A DNA stretch of 64,000 nucleotides from Paraburkholderia acidipaludis NBRC 101816 (GTDB lineage Bacteria; Pseudomonadota; Gammaproteobacteria; Burkholderiales; Burkholderiaceae). The stretch is from the NCBI RefSeq assembly GCF_000684975.1, contig NZ_BAXZ01000028.1, positions 1 through 64,000 of the forward strand, given 5' to 3'. The translations under genes were made by a program, and so were the position numbers. Below the pieces are notes generated by a model, which saw only the letters and a program-made list of their open reading frames with translations, was not told the origin of the DNA and did no database searches. Shown here piece by piece: positions 23,730-31,631 of the stretch (positions are counted from its first letter, which is position 1; each line of letters starts with the position of its first letter).

Positions 23730-25577
23730 TCAGTCGGCGGCCGCCTCGATTCGGGCGCAATGCTGCGGGCTCTCGCCGAATTGCAGGCGAACGATCGATC
23801 CTGCCGTGTCCGCGCTGACGATGCGCAATTGCGCGCCGATCATTCTCGCGCGCTCTTTCATGCCTTGCAGTCCATAGGATCCGCCTTTCGCCGCGCCTGC
23901 CACGTCGAAGCCTATGCCGTCGTCGCGGATCTCCAGCACGAACTGGCCGACGGTGCATAGCACGACCTCCACGCGGGATGCCTGTGCGTGCCGGCTGACG
24001 TTGGTGAGGGCTTCCTGGGCGATACGGAATACCGCTGTGGCCCGGTCATCGCTCAAACTGGGCTCGGCGCCTTCCAGCCGGAACGAGCAGGTCGTGGCGT
24101 TGTGGCGCGCGAAATCCTGAACCAGCCACTCCAGCGCGGAAAGCAGGCCGAAGTTCAGCGCAGCCGGGCGCAGGTGGCTCGCAATGTTGCGCACGATATC
24201 GATGGTGCGCTCCACGAGCTCGCTCATCTGGGCGGCCTTGTTTTTCCATTCCAGACCGTGGATCGGCATGCGCTTCAGCAGCGAGATGTCCATCTTGATG
24301 GCGGTCAGCAACTGGCCCAGCTCGTCGTGGATGGTCATCGCGATCTGCCGTCGCTCTTCTTCGCGGACCGATTCCTGGTGGGCCGATAGCTGGCGCAACT
24401 GCTCGCGGGAGTCGCGCAGTTCGAGCTCGGTTCGCACGCGCTCGCGCACTTCCTGCTCGAGCTGGTCGCGATGGCGTGTCAGATCCTCCATGGCCTGGCG
24501 GCGCGCGCTGATGTCGGTTAGCTGTCCTTCGAGCCGTAGCGGCCCCGCCTCGCCGTGTCCCGTCCCGCGCGCATTGAGCTGACACCATAGCGCGGCGCCG
24601 TCGGCACGCGTCAGCGGTATTTCGAGTCCGGCAATCTCCCCGGTCCGCTCCAGCGTCTCGAACAGACGCGCGACCTGTGCGGCGGTCAACGGCCGCGCGG
24701 CGACGGGCTGTGCGTTTTCCGCGGAGGTGTCCAGCAGGCTCGCGACATCGGCATAGCCCAGCAATCGGGCCATCGCGCGATTGGCGTCGTGCAGCCTGCC
24801 GTTGCGGTCGAGCACGAAAATGCCTTCGAGCGAGTTCTCGATGATGCTCCGGTATTTGGTCTCGCTCTCCCTGAGCGAGGCGGTCGAGGTTCGCAGCCGC
24901 TCGGCCATCACGTTGACGCGCGCCGCCAGTCGACCCAGCTCGGCGCGCGACTCGATCGTGCAGCGGGCGTCGAGATCGCCGCCGGCAATCCGGTCGACCA
25001 TCTCTTCGAGACGCCGTATGGGATCGCGCACCAGTTGCCGGATCAGCAGGAAAGTGGCGATGTAGAGGACGCCGAGCACGAGGGCGAGCGTCGCCAGCGC
25101 GGCTCCGCGCGCAGCGGCCAGGTCGTGCGCCGCCACCGCCCTCGTGAGTTCCACGCGCACCTCGCCGACCGTTTCGCGCGGTGCGTCGCCTGGCGGCGTG
25201 TACTCGATGGGCCGTATCCGCACCACCAGTTCGTCCGGTCGCGGGGTGGGCGCGTTGCGCACGTCGGCGAGCACGCCGTAATTGGTCGCGGTTACCGTGA
25301 GGCGGACCACTTCGGGACTAGGGCGCAGCGTGTTCAACTGGCGCACGATCGCGTCCCGGTCCACGTTCCACAGCGGCTGCGCGAGCGACTGGCTAAAGAG
25401 ATGGGCAATGCGGTTCGCACGTTCGTCGAGCTCGACGAGGCGGCGTTCCTGCGCCTGTCTCAGCTCCACGAACGCCGAACCGCCGGCCACGAGCGTGACG
25501 AGCACCAGCAGCGAGAGCATCAGCTGGGCGTGCAGGCTGCGAGGAAGGCACGAACGCAGGAGGGCTGGCCACATCAT
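23730..25577 (-). CDS. membrane sensor histidine kinase (NarL/UhpB-type, HisKA_3)
   Basis: The protein has 615 residues, starting at 25577 where ATGA overlaps the stop of the upstream gene. In order it has a membrane segment (about 18-38), a periplasmic domain (about 40-170), a second membrane helix with HAMP, a PAS domain (about 270-390), HisKA_3 with phospho-accepting His-417 in AMTIHDELGQLL, and a C-terminal HATPase (EALTNVSRHA, DDGIGF). It should autophosphorylate and pass phosphate to the NarL-type regulator at 27576. The co-translated periplasmic binding protein upstream is probably its ligand sensor, because no ABC permease is nearby. Confidence 0.92.
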   Translation of the reverse strand: MMWPALLRSCLPRSLHAQLMLSLLVLVTLVAGGSAFVELRQAQERRLVELDERANRIAHLFSQSLAQPLWNVDRDAIVRQLNTLRPSPEVVRLTVTATNYGVLADVRNAPTPRPDELVVRIRPIEYTPPGDAPRETVGEVRVELTRAVAAHDLAAARGAALATLALVLGVLYIATFLLIRQLVRDPIRRLEEMVDRIAGGDLDARCTIESRAELGRLAARVNVMAERLRTSTASLRESETKYRSIIENSLEGIFVLDRNGRLHDANRAMARLLGYADVASLLDTSAENAQPVAARPLTAAQVARLFETLERTGEIAGLEIPLTRADGAALWCQLNARGTGHGEAGPLRLEGQLTDISARRQAMEDLTRHRDQLEQEVRERVRTELELRDSREQLRQLSAHQESVREEERRQIAMTIHDELGQLLTAIKMDISLLKRMPIHGLEWKNKAAQMSELVERTIDIVRNIASHLRPAALNFGLLSALEWLVQDFARHNATTCSFRLEGAEPSLSDDRATAVFRIAQEALTNVSRHAQASRVEVVLCTVGQFVLEIRDDGIGFDVAGAAKGGSYGLQGMKERARMIGAQLRIVSADTAGSIVRLQFGESPQHCARIEAAAD

Positions 25578-26692
25578 GCGGAGCGGGAAGCCGGATTCAG
25601 CAAGGGGCCGAGATTGAAGTCGTATGCCCCCGGATGCCTGCGGTGCAGGCGCGAGAAAACGCTGAAATCCGGGGCGTTGCGGCGGTCGAATGCGACTTCG
25701 TAGTAGCGCGCGGCCGAGTCGCCGTGCAGGACTTTCAGATAGTCGAGCCGCTGCCGGGGCCCCCCGGCCAGCGCGAAGTCCGCGCCGTGGTGGTAGTCGT
25801 AAATCATCACCATCGCGCATGCGCCGATGAACTGGTCGCCCGCAACGATCGCGGCCAGCTCGCCGCGCAGCACGGATGACACCGCGTCGGGCAGCGCGCC
25901 CAGGCCGCCGACCACTACGCTGGCGTGCCGTTCGCGCACGGCGCTGAATGCGCCCAGCGTCATCGAATCGTTAGCAGCCCAGATGATATTCGCATCGGGA
26001 TAGCGCGACAGCAGCACGCGTGTCTTGTCGCGGGCGTCGGAGAAGCTCCAGTCGCCGTACACGAGCTGGCAGGTGCGGTCTGCGGGGCTGCGTGCCAGCG
26101 CGGCCTGCACGCCGGCCGCGCGCTCTTCGGAGACGGGCGTGGCAGGGTCCCCGGTGATGCCGATCACGCGTGCGGGTTGGTTGCCGTTCACCCGGCACAG
26201 GTAATCCATGAGACGGAAGCTGCCGTGTTCCGCGTCGGCGGTGATCGTGCCGATCCAGTTCGGGATCGCGCCACGCTCGTTGCCGATCTCGGCGCGCTGG
26301 GCGTCGGTCAGGTCGTTGTGGATGAGCACGACCCTGGCGGGCGAGCGCGACAGCGTCTGCAGCATCTGCCCGGCGGCCATCTTTTCGTTGACGATCACGA
26401 CGTAGTCCGGCGCTTCGGCGCGGGCCGCGACCGATTCGGCCAGGCGCTGCATGAGCAAATGATCGCGTTCGGCATACAGCACTTCGAGCTGCATGCCGAG
26501 ACGTTTGGCGGTCGCGGTCATGAAGCGTGACACGAGTTGCCAGTGCGGGCCGGTATCGCGTTCGGCGGCTTCGCCCGGATTCAGAAACACGATTTTCGCC
26601 GGCGCGCGCCGGGGCATCGCCCTCAGCGCGGGAGGCATCGCGAGACACGCGCCGAAGCCCATGCAATGGGCAAGCATCTGTCGTCTGTTCAT
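25574..26692 (-). CDS. periplasmic sugar-type (type 1) substrate-binding protein, sensory
   Basis: The protein has 372 residues. An N-terminal export signal (MNRRQMLAHCMGFGACLAMPPALRA) is followed by a LacI/RbsB-like two-lobe fold (KIVFLNPGEAAERDTGPHWQLV, then DYVVIVNEKMAAGQML, GITGDPATPVSEERAAGV and IIWAANDSMTLGAFSAV). It is translationally coupled by ATGA to the sensor kinase and lies in no transporter operon. It therefore likely acts as a ligand-loaded co-sensor, like the binding proteins that feed VirA, LuxQ or TorS-type kinases. The ligand is not evident. Confidence 0.85.
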   Translation of the reverse strand: MNRRQMLAHCMGFGACLAMPPALRAMPRRAPAKIVFLNPGEAAERDTGPHWQLVSRFMTATAKRLGMQLEVLYAERDHLLMQRLAESVAARAEAPDYVVIVNEKMAAGQMLQTLSRSPARVVLIHNDLTDAQRAEIGNERGAIPNWIGTITADAEHGSFRLMDYLCRVNGNQPARVIGITGDPATPVSEERAAGVQAALARSPADRTCQLVYGDWSFSDARDKTRVLLSRYPDANIIWAANDSMTLGAFSAVRERHASVVVGGLGALPDAVSSVLRGELAAIVAGDQFIGACAMVMIYDYHHGADFALAGGPRQRLDYLKVLHGDSAARYYEVAFDRRNAPDFSVFSRLHRRHPGAYDFNLGPLLNPASRSA

Positions 26693-26935
26693 CGTGATAG
26701 GCGGGTGCGTGCCGGCCGGCTTCCTGCTGCGGCGCTGCCCGGAGCGCTGCGGCGCCGGTGCCGGGGGTGATCATGCGCGAAGCATAGCGCGCCACAGTGG
26801 CGCCGACAATCGGCTTCAATCGACTTCGATCTGCCTCGGCGCACCTTCCGGGAACATGGCGCGTCTCGCAAAAATATGAAGAATAGACGCGTGCCGCGAG
26901 AAACGGGGCACGCGTTCCCGGATCGGGTGGCGAAT

Positions 26936-26970
26936 TCAGGATTTCCTGATAAACGATTCAGGAAATCCTT
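26936..26970. promoter_or_regulatory. paired palindromes in the divergent two-component promoter
   Basis: TCAGGATTTCCTGA (26936-26949, perfect) and TCAGGAAATCCTT (26958-26970) are spaced 22 bp, two helical turns. They lie in the 369-bp gap between the divergent binding-protein/kinase operon and the genes from 27062 to the response regulator. Related sites recur at 28231 and 39156. The LuxR-type response regulator at 27576 is the obvious candidate binder. Apart from these sites the gap shows no gene. Confidence 0.6.
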
Positions 26971-27061
26971 TGATTTTTTGCAGCGGCACCCGACTGTCCG
27001 CAAAGCGCACTTGCTTCATGATGGAGCCGGGCGAACCACGCATCGGTTGAGGCGAGACGAG

Positions 27062-27376
27062 ATGGATTCCTGGCTGCTGGATCGTAAGGAGCGGGTCGAC
27101 GAGGTAGAGACACTATGCCTGCGCCTGTTCGATGCCTGGTGCGAATCGCGCAGCCTGATGCCGCTGACTTACCTGATGCACGGCTGGCCGATGCCGCACT
27201 GCTGCGCGGGCGCGATGCGCCATCTATACGAAACAATAACGGACCTGCGGCACTACCATGCGGACTGGCTCGACGCTCACACATCGGCAACGCTCGGCGA
27301 ACTATGCGAATGCCTCGGCCGGCTGGTCGACGGCGAGCCGGCCATGTCGCGGCTGGCCGGCGCTCCGGCGGCGTGA
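27062..27376 (+). CDS. small hypothetical protein upstream of the response regulator
   Basis: This is a 104-residue protein of unknown function, taken from ATG 27062 after GAGACGAG; a longer frame from 26876 crosses the promoter palindromes and is unlikely. It is rich in Cys, His and Trp (LMHGWPMPHCCAGAMRHLYE, then LRHYHADWLDAH, and GELCECLGRL). This suggests metal or cofactor binding, though no known motif is recognised. It lies between the paired palindromes and the response regulator gene and probably belongs to the same regulon. Confidence 0.6.
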   Translation: MDSWLLDRKERVDEVETLCLRLFDAWCESRSLMPLTYLMHGWPMPHCCAGAMRHLYETITDLRHYHADWLDAHTSATLGELCECLGRLVDGEPAMSRLAGAPAA

Positions 27377-27575
27377 GCCGGGCTCGGGCGAGCGCGGCGA
27401 ACGTTGGCAAGCAGTACGATGGATGCCAGCTGCGAGGCCTGCTGTCCACCGCGCTAAAATGCGCGTTCGTGGCGACGGCGGCGGCTTCGATCCGCGCCGC
27501 GAGGCGAGGCGCCAGCCCGCGAGGGACGACCCACGGCTTTCCATCGGCATTGCGCTTGCAGGGCGACCATAACTT

Positions 27576-28208
27576 ATGATCCGGATACTTATCGCCGACG
27601 ACCACGCTATCGTGCGCGGGGGCCTCAAGCAGATCATCGCCACGACAACCGACATGGTCGTGGCGGGGGAGACTGGGCAGGGCTCCGAAGTGATCGAGAA
27701 GCTGCGCCAATGCGAGGTCGACCTGTTGCTGCTCGACATGACGATGCCGGGCATCAGCGGTATCGACCTGATCCGCCGGGTGCGGTCCGAAAGGGCGGCG
27801 CTGCCCGTGCTGGTATTAAGCATTCACAACGAAGCGCAGGTTGCGTCGCGGGCGCTGAGGGCGGGGGCGACCGGCTACCTGACGAAGGACAGCGACCCCG
27901 ATGTGCTGATCGCCGCCATCCGCAAGCTCGCGGACGGCGGCCGCTTCATCGACCCGAAGCTCGTGGACGCGATGGTGTTCGAGAAACACTCCGACGACGT
28001 GCCGCCGTATGAGATCCTCTCCGACCGCGAGTTTCAGGTGCTGCAGATGATGGCCGCGGGCAAGAGCATCAACGAAATCGCGGATGTGTGCGCGCTGAGC
28101 GCCAAAACCATCAGTACTCACAAGATGCGGCTGATGCAGAAACTGGGGTTGTCGAACAACGCCGAAGTGATCCGCTACGCGATCCGGCACGGCCTCATTA
28201 CCGAATGA
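27576..28208 (+). CDS. NarL/FixJ-type response regulator
   Basis: The protein has 210 residues. The receiver domain (1-120) has the acidic pair DDH, phospho-acceptor Asp-54 in LLLLDMTMPGISG, and Lys in YLTKDSDP. A LuxR-type helix-turn-helix follows at about 145-205 (ILSDREFQVLQMMAAGKSINEIADVCALSAKTISTHKMRLMQKL). It pairs logically with the HisKA_3 kinase at 23730, which is divergent across the same small locus. Likely DNA targets are the TCAGGAWWTCCTGA palindromes around it. Confidence 0.93.
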   Translation: MIRILIADDHAIVRGGLKQIIATTTDMVVAGETGQGSEVIEKLRQCEVDLLLLDMTMPGISGIDLIRRVRSERAALPVLVLSIHNEAQVASRALRAGATGYLTKDSDPDVLIAAIRKLADGGRFIDPKLVDAMVFEKHSDDVPPYEILSDREFQVLQMMAAGKSINEIADVCALSAKTISTHKMRLMQKLGLSNNAEVIRYAIRHGLITE

Positions 28209-28230
28209 GCGATGCCGATGTGCGCGGGAA

Positions 28231-28271
28231 GCAGGAAATCCTGACAGCTGAATCAGCCATTCCTTAAGGAA
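28231..28271. promoter_or_regulatory. palindrome pair upstream of the small gene at 28316
   Basis: GCAGGAAATCCTGA (28231-28244) and TTCCTTAAGGAA (28260-28271) lie between the response regulator stop and the small gene. The same two elements in the same order and spacing, as part of a longer similar stretch, occur on the minus strand at 39128-39169. Confidence 0.6.
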
Positions 28272-28315
28272 CTATCCGCTCGCGCCGATGGAGACACCCA
28301 CAGGAGTCCTCTACG

Positions 28316-28591
28316 ATGGGTTCGACGGACACTGGGAGAGCGGCGATGGCGGCACGGCAGTCGTTACGAATGGCAGTTGGCAAGTGGCTCGGCGCAACGC
28401 ACAAACAGACGGTACGCGTGGTGGCGGTGCATCGTTCCCGCTCCGGCCGGATCGTCAGCGTGTGCGTGGAAATGCAGGGGAAGAATCGTTCTTGCGGGCT
28501 GTTCTTCTTTTACCACCCGGAACGCGGGTGGCAGGTGTTTCCGCCGGAGGGCGCACGTCCCACGTTGAGCGTGGCGCGGCTGGCCGCCTGA
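28316..28591 (+). CDS. small hypothetical protein, duplicated at 39 kb
   Basis: This is a 91-residue basic protein. ATG 28316 has a good AGGAG site; an internal Met (28370, MAVGKWLGATHKQT) is an alternative. The C-terminal half (RSCGLFFFYHPERGWQVFPPEG) looks like a compact beta-sheet. There is no export signal and no family is recognised. A diverged, frameshifted relative with MTVGKWFGAAHKHT lies at 39032 on the minus strand behind the same promoter elements. Overlapping frames are open but less protein-like. It is probably controlled by the response regulator upstream. Confidence 0.6.
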   Translation: MGSTDTGRAAMAARQSLRMAVGKWLGATHKQTVRVVAVHRSRSGRIVSVCVEMQGKNRSCGLFFFYHPERGWQVFPPEGARPTLSVARLAA

Positions 28592-28639
28592 GGCGGGTTC
28601 CTGTCGTGACGAGCCGAGCGGGCCTTAGGGAGATCGCGC

Positions 28640-28852
28640 ATGGATGAAAAGGCGATAGAGGCGGGACTGCCGCAGTACGAAGTCAAACTGCGCGAATGGA
28701 TGAGCCAGTGGTATGACCACTCCGTGATGAAGGGGTTTATACAGCCTCCGTTTCTGCTCGACGCGTCAAAAGCCGAGCGTCTTGAGGGCTATTTCGTCGT
28801 CGGATTGACGCCGGCCGAAGGTGCGCAGGCATTCTTCGGCACGGTGCATTGA
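28640..28852 (+). CDS. small acidic hypothetical protein
   Basis: This is a 70-residue protein preceded by AGGGAGA, starting MDEKAIEAGLPQYEVKLREWMSQWYDHSV and ending VVGLTPAEGAQAFFGTVH. It has no signal or membrane segment and the function is unknown. It lies 48 bp after the previous small gene in the same direction and is probably co-transcribed with it. Confidence 0.6.
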   Translation: MDEKAIEAGLPQYEVKLREWMSQWYDHSVMKGFIQPPFLLDASKAERLEGYFVVGLTPAEGAQAFFGTVH

Positions 28853-28929
28853 ACCGCTAGACGCACGAGACGTTCACTCACGGGCTGGTGGGCTGGCCGG
28901 AACCGCACAGGCTCCCGGCCGGGTCGCGG

Positions 28930-29280
28930 CTAACGTGCGCCGCCATGGCCCCCCCCGCCGCCGTGGCCGCCGCCATGACCTCCGCTACGCCCTCCCGGCC
29001 CCTGTCCCCATGGGCCGCCGTGGCCACCATGCCAACCACCGCCGTGCCAATTGCCGCCGTGCCAATCGCCGTGGCCGTGCCAGCCGCCGTAGTAGCCATA
29101 CCCGCCGCCGCCCCAGAAGCCAGGATCGACGTCGCCATAGACGGGCGCATAACCCGGGGCGTAGCCGTAGTAATCGGCCCCCCAGGACTGGTCGTAACCG
29201 TAACCATAGCCGTAGCCGGGGCCCACCGCGCACCCGGCCAGTAAAGCGGCTATCCCTGCCACGAAAACGAATTTGTACAT
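28930..29280 (-). CDS. glycine/histidine/tyrosine-rich lipoprotein
   Basis: The protein has 116 residues from ATG 29280 after AGGAG. The signal peptide ends in the lipobox LAGC, so Cys-16 should be lipidated. The mature chain is low-complexity: a GYGYGYGY run, then tandem WHGG-like units (GGWHGHGDWHGG), then a GGHGGGHGG tail. It is anchored at the cell envelope and could bind metal through its many His residues or act as a surface coat. The function is unknown. The repeats suit slippage, so the length may vary between strains. Confidence 0.7.
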   Translation of the reverse strand: MYKFVFVAGIAALLAGCAVGPGYGYGYGYDQSWGADYYGYAPGYAPVYGDVDPGFWGGGGYGYYGGWHGHGDWHGGNWHGGGWHGGHGGPWGQGPGGRSGGHGGGHGGGGGHGGAR

Positions 29281-29600
29281 TGCGCACTCTCCTTTTTCGT
29301 TTAGAAGAGGCGACATGGGTTCCGGTTCGCGGCGAATGATGAAGATTAGTTAACGTTCCCCCGCGATTTTTTCATGTGGGGGACGCCGAATATCCGCCGG
29401 TTGACGCGTCGTGAGCAAGAAGGGGAAACGGTTGACGATTCACTATTGGTGAAGTGATCCATCACTAATCCTTGCTTTACAGGGTCTGCCGCGTCACCTA
29501 TCGTCGAGCAGGCTTGGGCGCTCGCTCTGAGCGTGCCTTTCTTTAACAAGCAGAATCGTAAGCAATCCTATCCAGATATTTTCGTGATGGTGATAGGGAG
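29281..29600. other. intergenic region, no gene recognised
   Basis: This 320-bp stretch is more AT-rich than its neighbours and holds the promoter of the lipoprotein gene. A direct pair of CACTA-type words (CACTATTGG and ATCACTAAT near 29440-29470) is visible. No convincing coding frame, RNA gene or terminator was seen. Confidence 0.4.
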
Positions 29601-30083
29601 TCACGCTTTTGCGATGCGATATTGGCAGATGAGCCGGCCCTCTCGCAGGCAGTGTTCGGTAACCGGTCGGCCTGTCGCCTCGGAAAAATACGCGGCGAGT
29701 GCTCGGCACACACAGGGACTTTCGCGTACCGCACCCGCTACGGGGCAGCTGTAATTGCGGACCATGACGGCATCGCCGTCGGGGACCGCTTCGGTGTGCG
29801 CACCAAGTGCATCGACGACCGCCATGGCGTCGGCAAGGTTGGACGTGAAGTCGGACGACGCGGGCAGACCATTTTCGCGTGCGAGGCGGCGGCCCGTTTC
29901 GGTGAGGATATCCTCGAACTGGGCGTCATCAAGTCGATGCCGAAGTGTGGCGAGAAGGCCGAGCAAAAACACGGGATAAGCACTGGATGAACGGTCTTCG
30001 CTGCCCGGCGCGGCCTCATAGAGTACAGTCGGTTTGCCCGGGGTGCCGGTTTGCACCAATCTGCGCCGGTAGCACCGGGGCAT
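29601..30083 (-). pseudogene. N-terminally truncated cysteine-rich winged-helix regulator
   Basis: The frame of 160 residues begins RRRLVQTGTPGKPTVLYEAAPGSED, which is the wing of a winged-helix domain; the preceding helices that read DNA are absent. The rest resembles the effector half of the SufR/DeoR-like regulators, with cysteines in NYSCPVAGAVRESPCVCRALA and EHCLREGRLICQYRI that could hold an Fe-S cluster. It begins 3 bp after the stop of the hydrolase gene at 30087, so an upstream part may have been replaced by that gene. It may be dead or a non-DNA-binding remnant. Confidence 0.6.
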
Positions 30084-30086
30084 GCG

Positions 30087-30977
30087 CTAACCGGCACGTC
30101 GCTCCATAAATGAGCGGGTCAACCGTGCAATCTCATCTGCGGCTTCGTCTAGCGCGAAATGGCCACCGTCCACTTCATGGACCTCCGCGTCGGGCACGTC
30201 GCGCGCATAGGCGTGAGCCGCGGCCACCTCGAAGGAAGGGTCATAGCGTCCCCAGACTACCAGCGTCGCGGGCTTGTGCCGGCGAAGCCATGCCTGCCAC
30301 TTCGGATAGGACGCCACATTGTTCTGATAGTCGTAGAAGAGATCCGTCTGAATCTCTTGCTGACCCGGCCTCGCCAGAAACGCGAGTTCGTCGGTCCATA
30401 GATCCGGGTCGTAGCGTTCCGGATTCGGACTCTTTCCCACGTGACGCAACCGTGTGGCATCGAGAGAAAAGAAATTCGCCCGCAGCGCGGCTTCATGAGC
30501 GGCGCGGTCACGCCAGAACGCCCGTCGCGTCTCCCATAACGGGCCAAGCCCTTCCTCGTGCGCCACCGCATTCTGAACGATCAGCGCTCCGATCCGATCG
30601 GGGAGCGCCTCGGCAACACGGAATCCGACCGGCCCCCCATAGTCCTGGACGAACAAGGCATAGCGTCGGAGTCCCAGGTGTTCGATGAATCTCGCGATCA
30701 CTTCGGCGAGGTGATCGAACGTGTAGCGGAACTGCCTTGGATCCGGCGCGCCGGAATGTCCGAACCCCGGCAGGTCCGGCGCGATGAGCCGGTATCGATC
30801 CGACAGGCGCTGGATCAGCGGTTCGTACATGCGCGACGATGAGGGAAAGCCGTGCAGCAGCAGGATGACCGGCGCGTCACGAGGTCCTGCATCGCGGTAG
30901 AAGATTGGCAGACCGCCGACCTCGGCCGTGATGTAGGTCGTTGGCACACGAACGGGTGGAGTGGCGTGTGTGGTCAT
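30087..30977 (-). CDS. alpha/beta hydrolase, epoxide hydrolase/haloalkane dehalogenase-like
   Basis: The protein has 296 residues. The oxyanion segment is LLLHGFPSSSRMYEPL; the nucleophile is Asp-112 in FVQDYGGPVGFR rather than Ser, as in epoxide hydrolases and haloalkane dehalogenases; the catalytic His is in VDGGHFALDE. Such enzymes open epoxides or remove halides through an aspartyl-ester intermediate. Which of these it does cannot be told from sequence alone. It is cytoplasmic. It precedes the truncated regulator and is divergent from the symporter operon. Confidence 0.85.
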   Translation of the reverse strand: MTTHATPPVRVPTTYITAEVGGLPIFYRDAGPRDAPVILLLHGFPSSSRMYEPLIQRLSDRYRLIAPDLPGFGHSGAPDPRQFRYTFDHLAEVIARFIEHLGLRRYALFVQDYGGPVGFRVAEALPDRIGALIVQNAVAHEEGLGPLWETRRAFWRDRAAHEAALRANFFSLDATRLRHVGKSPNPERYDPDLWTDELAFLARPGQQEIQTDLFYDYQNNVASYPKWQAWLRRHKPATLVVWGRYDPSFEVAAAHAYARDVPDAEVHEVDGGHFALDEAADEIARLTRSFMERRAG

Positions 30978-31319
30978 GAGGTAACTCCCGAGTGGAGATT
31001 TTTTCCAAGAGGATAAGCGCGTCAGTGAATCGCTTCAAATGATGAATAGTGATGCGATGTTTCACTGAGAATGAAATAAACGGGCGTCAACGGAGAGGGG
31101 GATTTGCCAGGTAGTTTCCCTGGCGGCGGCAAAAGCGCTGTCTTTTTCTGCCCGGTGCTGTCCGTAATTCACTGAGAGCGATCGTATCCATCATCAATCA
31201 TCACTTTATGTGATCGATTGGTCGTCCTATCGTCCAGATCACAAGAAGACAGCACGGCCCTGGTCGTCGACACGACGGGGACGGAACTCAAGAAGATTTT
31301 CGTGGATGGAGACAAAGCA
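30978..31319. promoter_or_regulatory. divergent promoter region with LysR-like site
   Basis: This 342-bp gap holds ATCACTTTATGTGAT (31200-31214, arms ATCAC/GTGAT), bordered by CAATC and GATTG, an extended inverted repeat of the T-N11-A kind that LysR proteins bind. CAATCACTTTA recurs at 35914 in front of the LysR gene at 34910. No coding frame with a convincing start was seen before 31320. Confidence 0.45.
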
Positions 31320-31631
31320 ATGGACACGACCGAACTTTCGGAGGTTCGAGGCACCCCTTTATTTGCGTCGCTGGTCCGGCGACGCAGGCGATTCGTGGTC
31401 GGGTTGACGGCCGCAACCCTGATTCCTTACTACGCCTTTATTCTCGTCGCCGCGTTTGCGCCTGATTTGCTGGCCGGGAGATTCCCGGGCTGCGAGGTGG
31501 TGAGTCTCGGCTGGCCGGTCGGCGTGGCGCTGATTATTGGCACATGGCTGTTGACCGGCCTGTACGTTCATCGCGCGAACGGCGAATTCGATACGCTGAC
31601 CTCGAAGATTCTGGCCGGAGAAAAACAATGA
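31320..31631 (+). CDS. yjcH: DUF485 membrane protein (YjcH type)
   Basis: The protein has 103 residues from ATG 31320 after GGAG. It has two membrane helices (about 29-52 and 66-90), FVVGLTAATLIPYYAFILVAA being the first. DUF485 proteins nearly always accompany ActP-type symporters and are thought to assist them. The stop overlaps the symporter start as ATGA, showing translational coupling. Confidence 0.85.
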   Translation: MDTTELSEVRGTPLFASLVRRRRRFVVGLTAATLIPYYAFILVAAFAPDLLAGRFPGCEVVSLGWPVGVALIIGTWLLTGLYVHRANGEFDTLTSKILAGEKQ

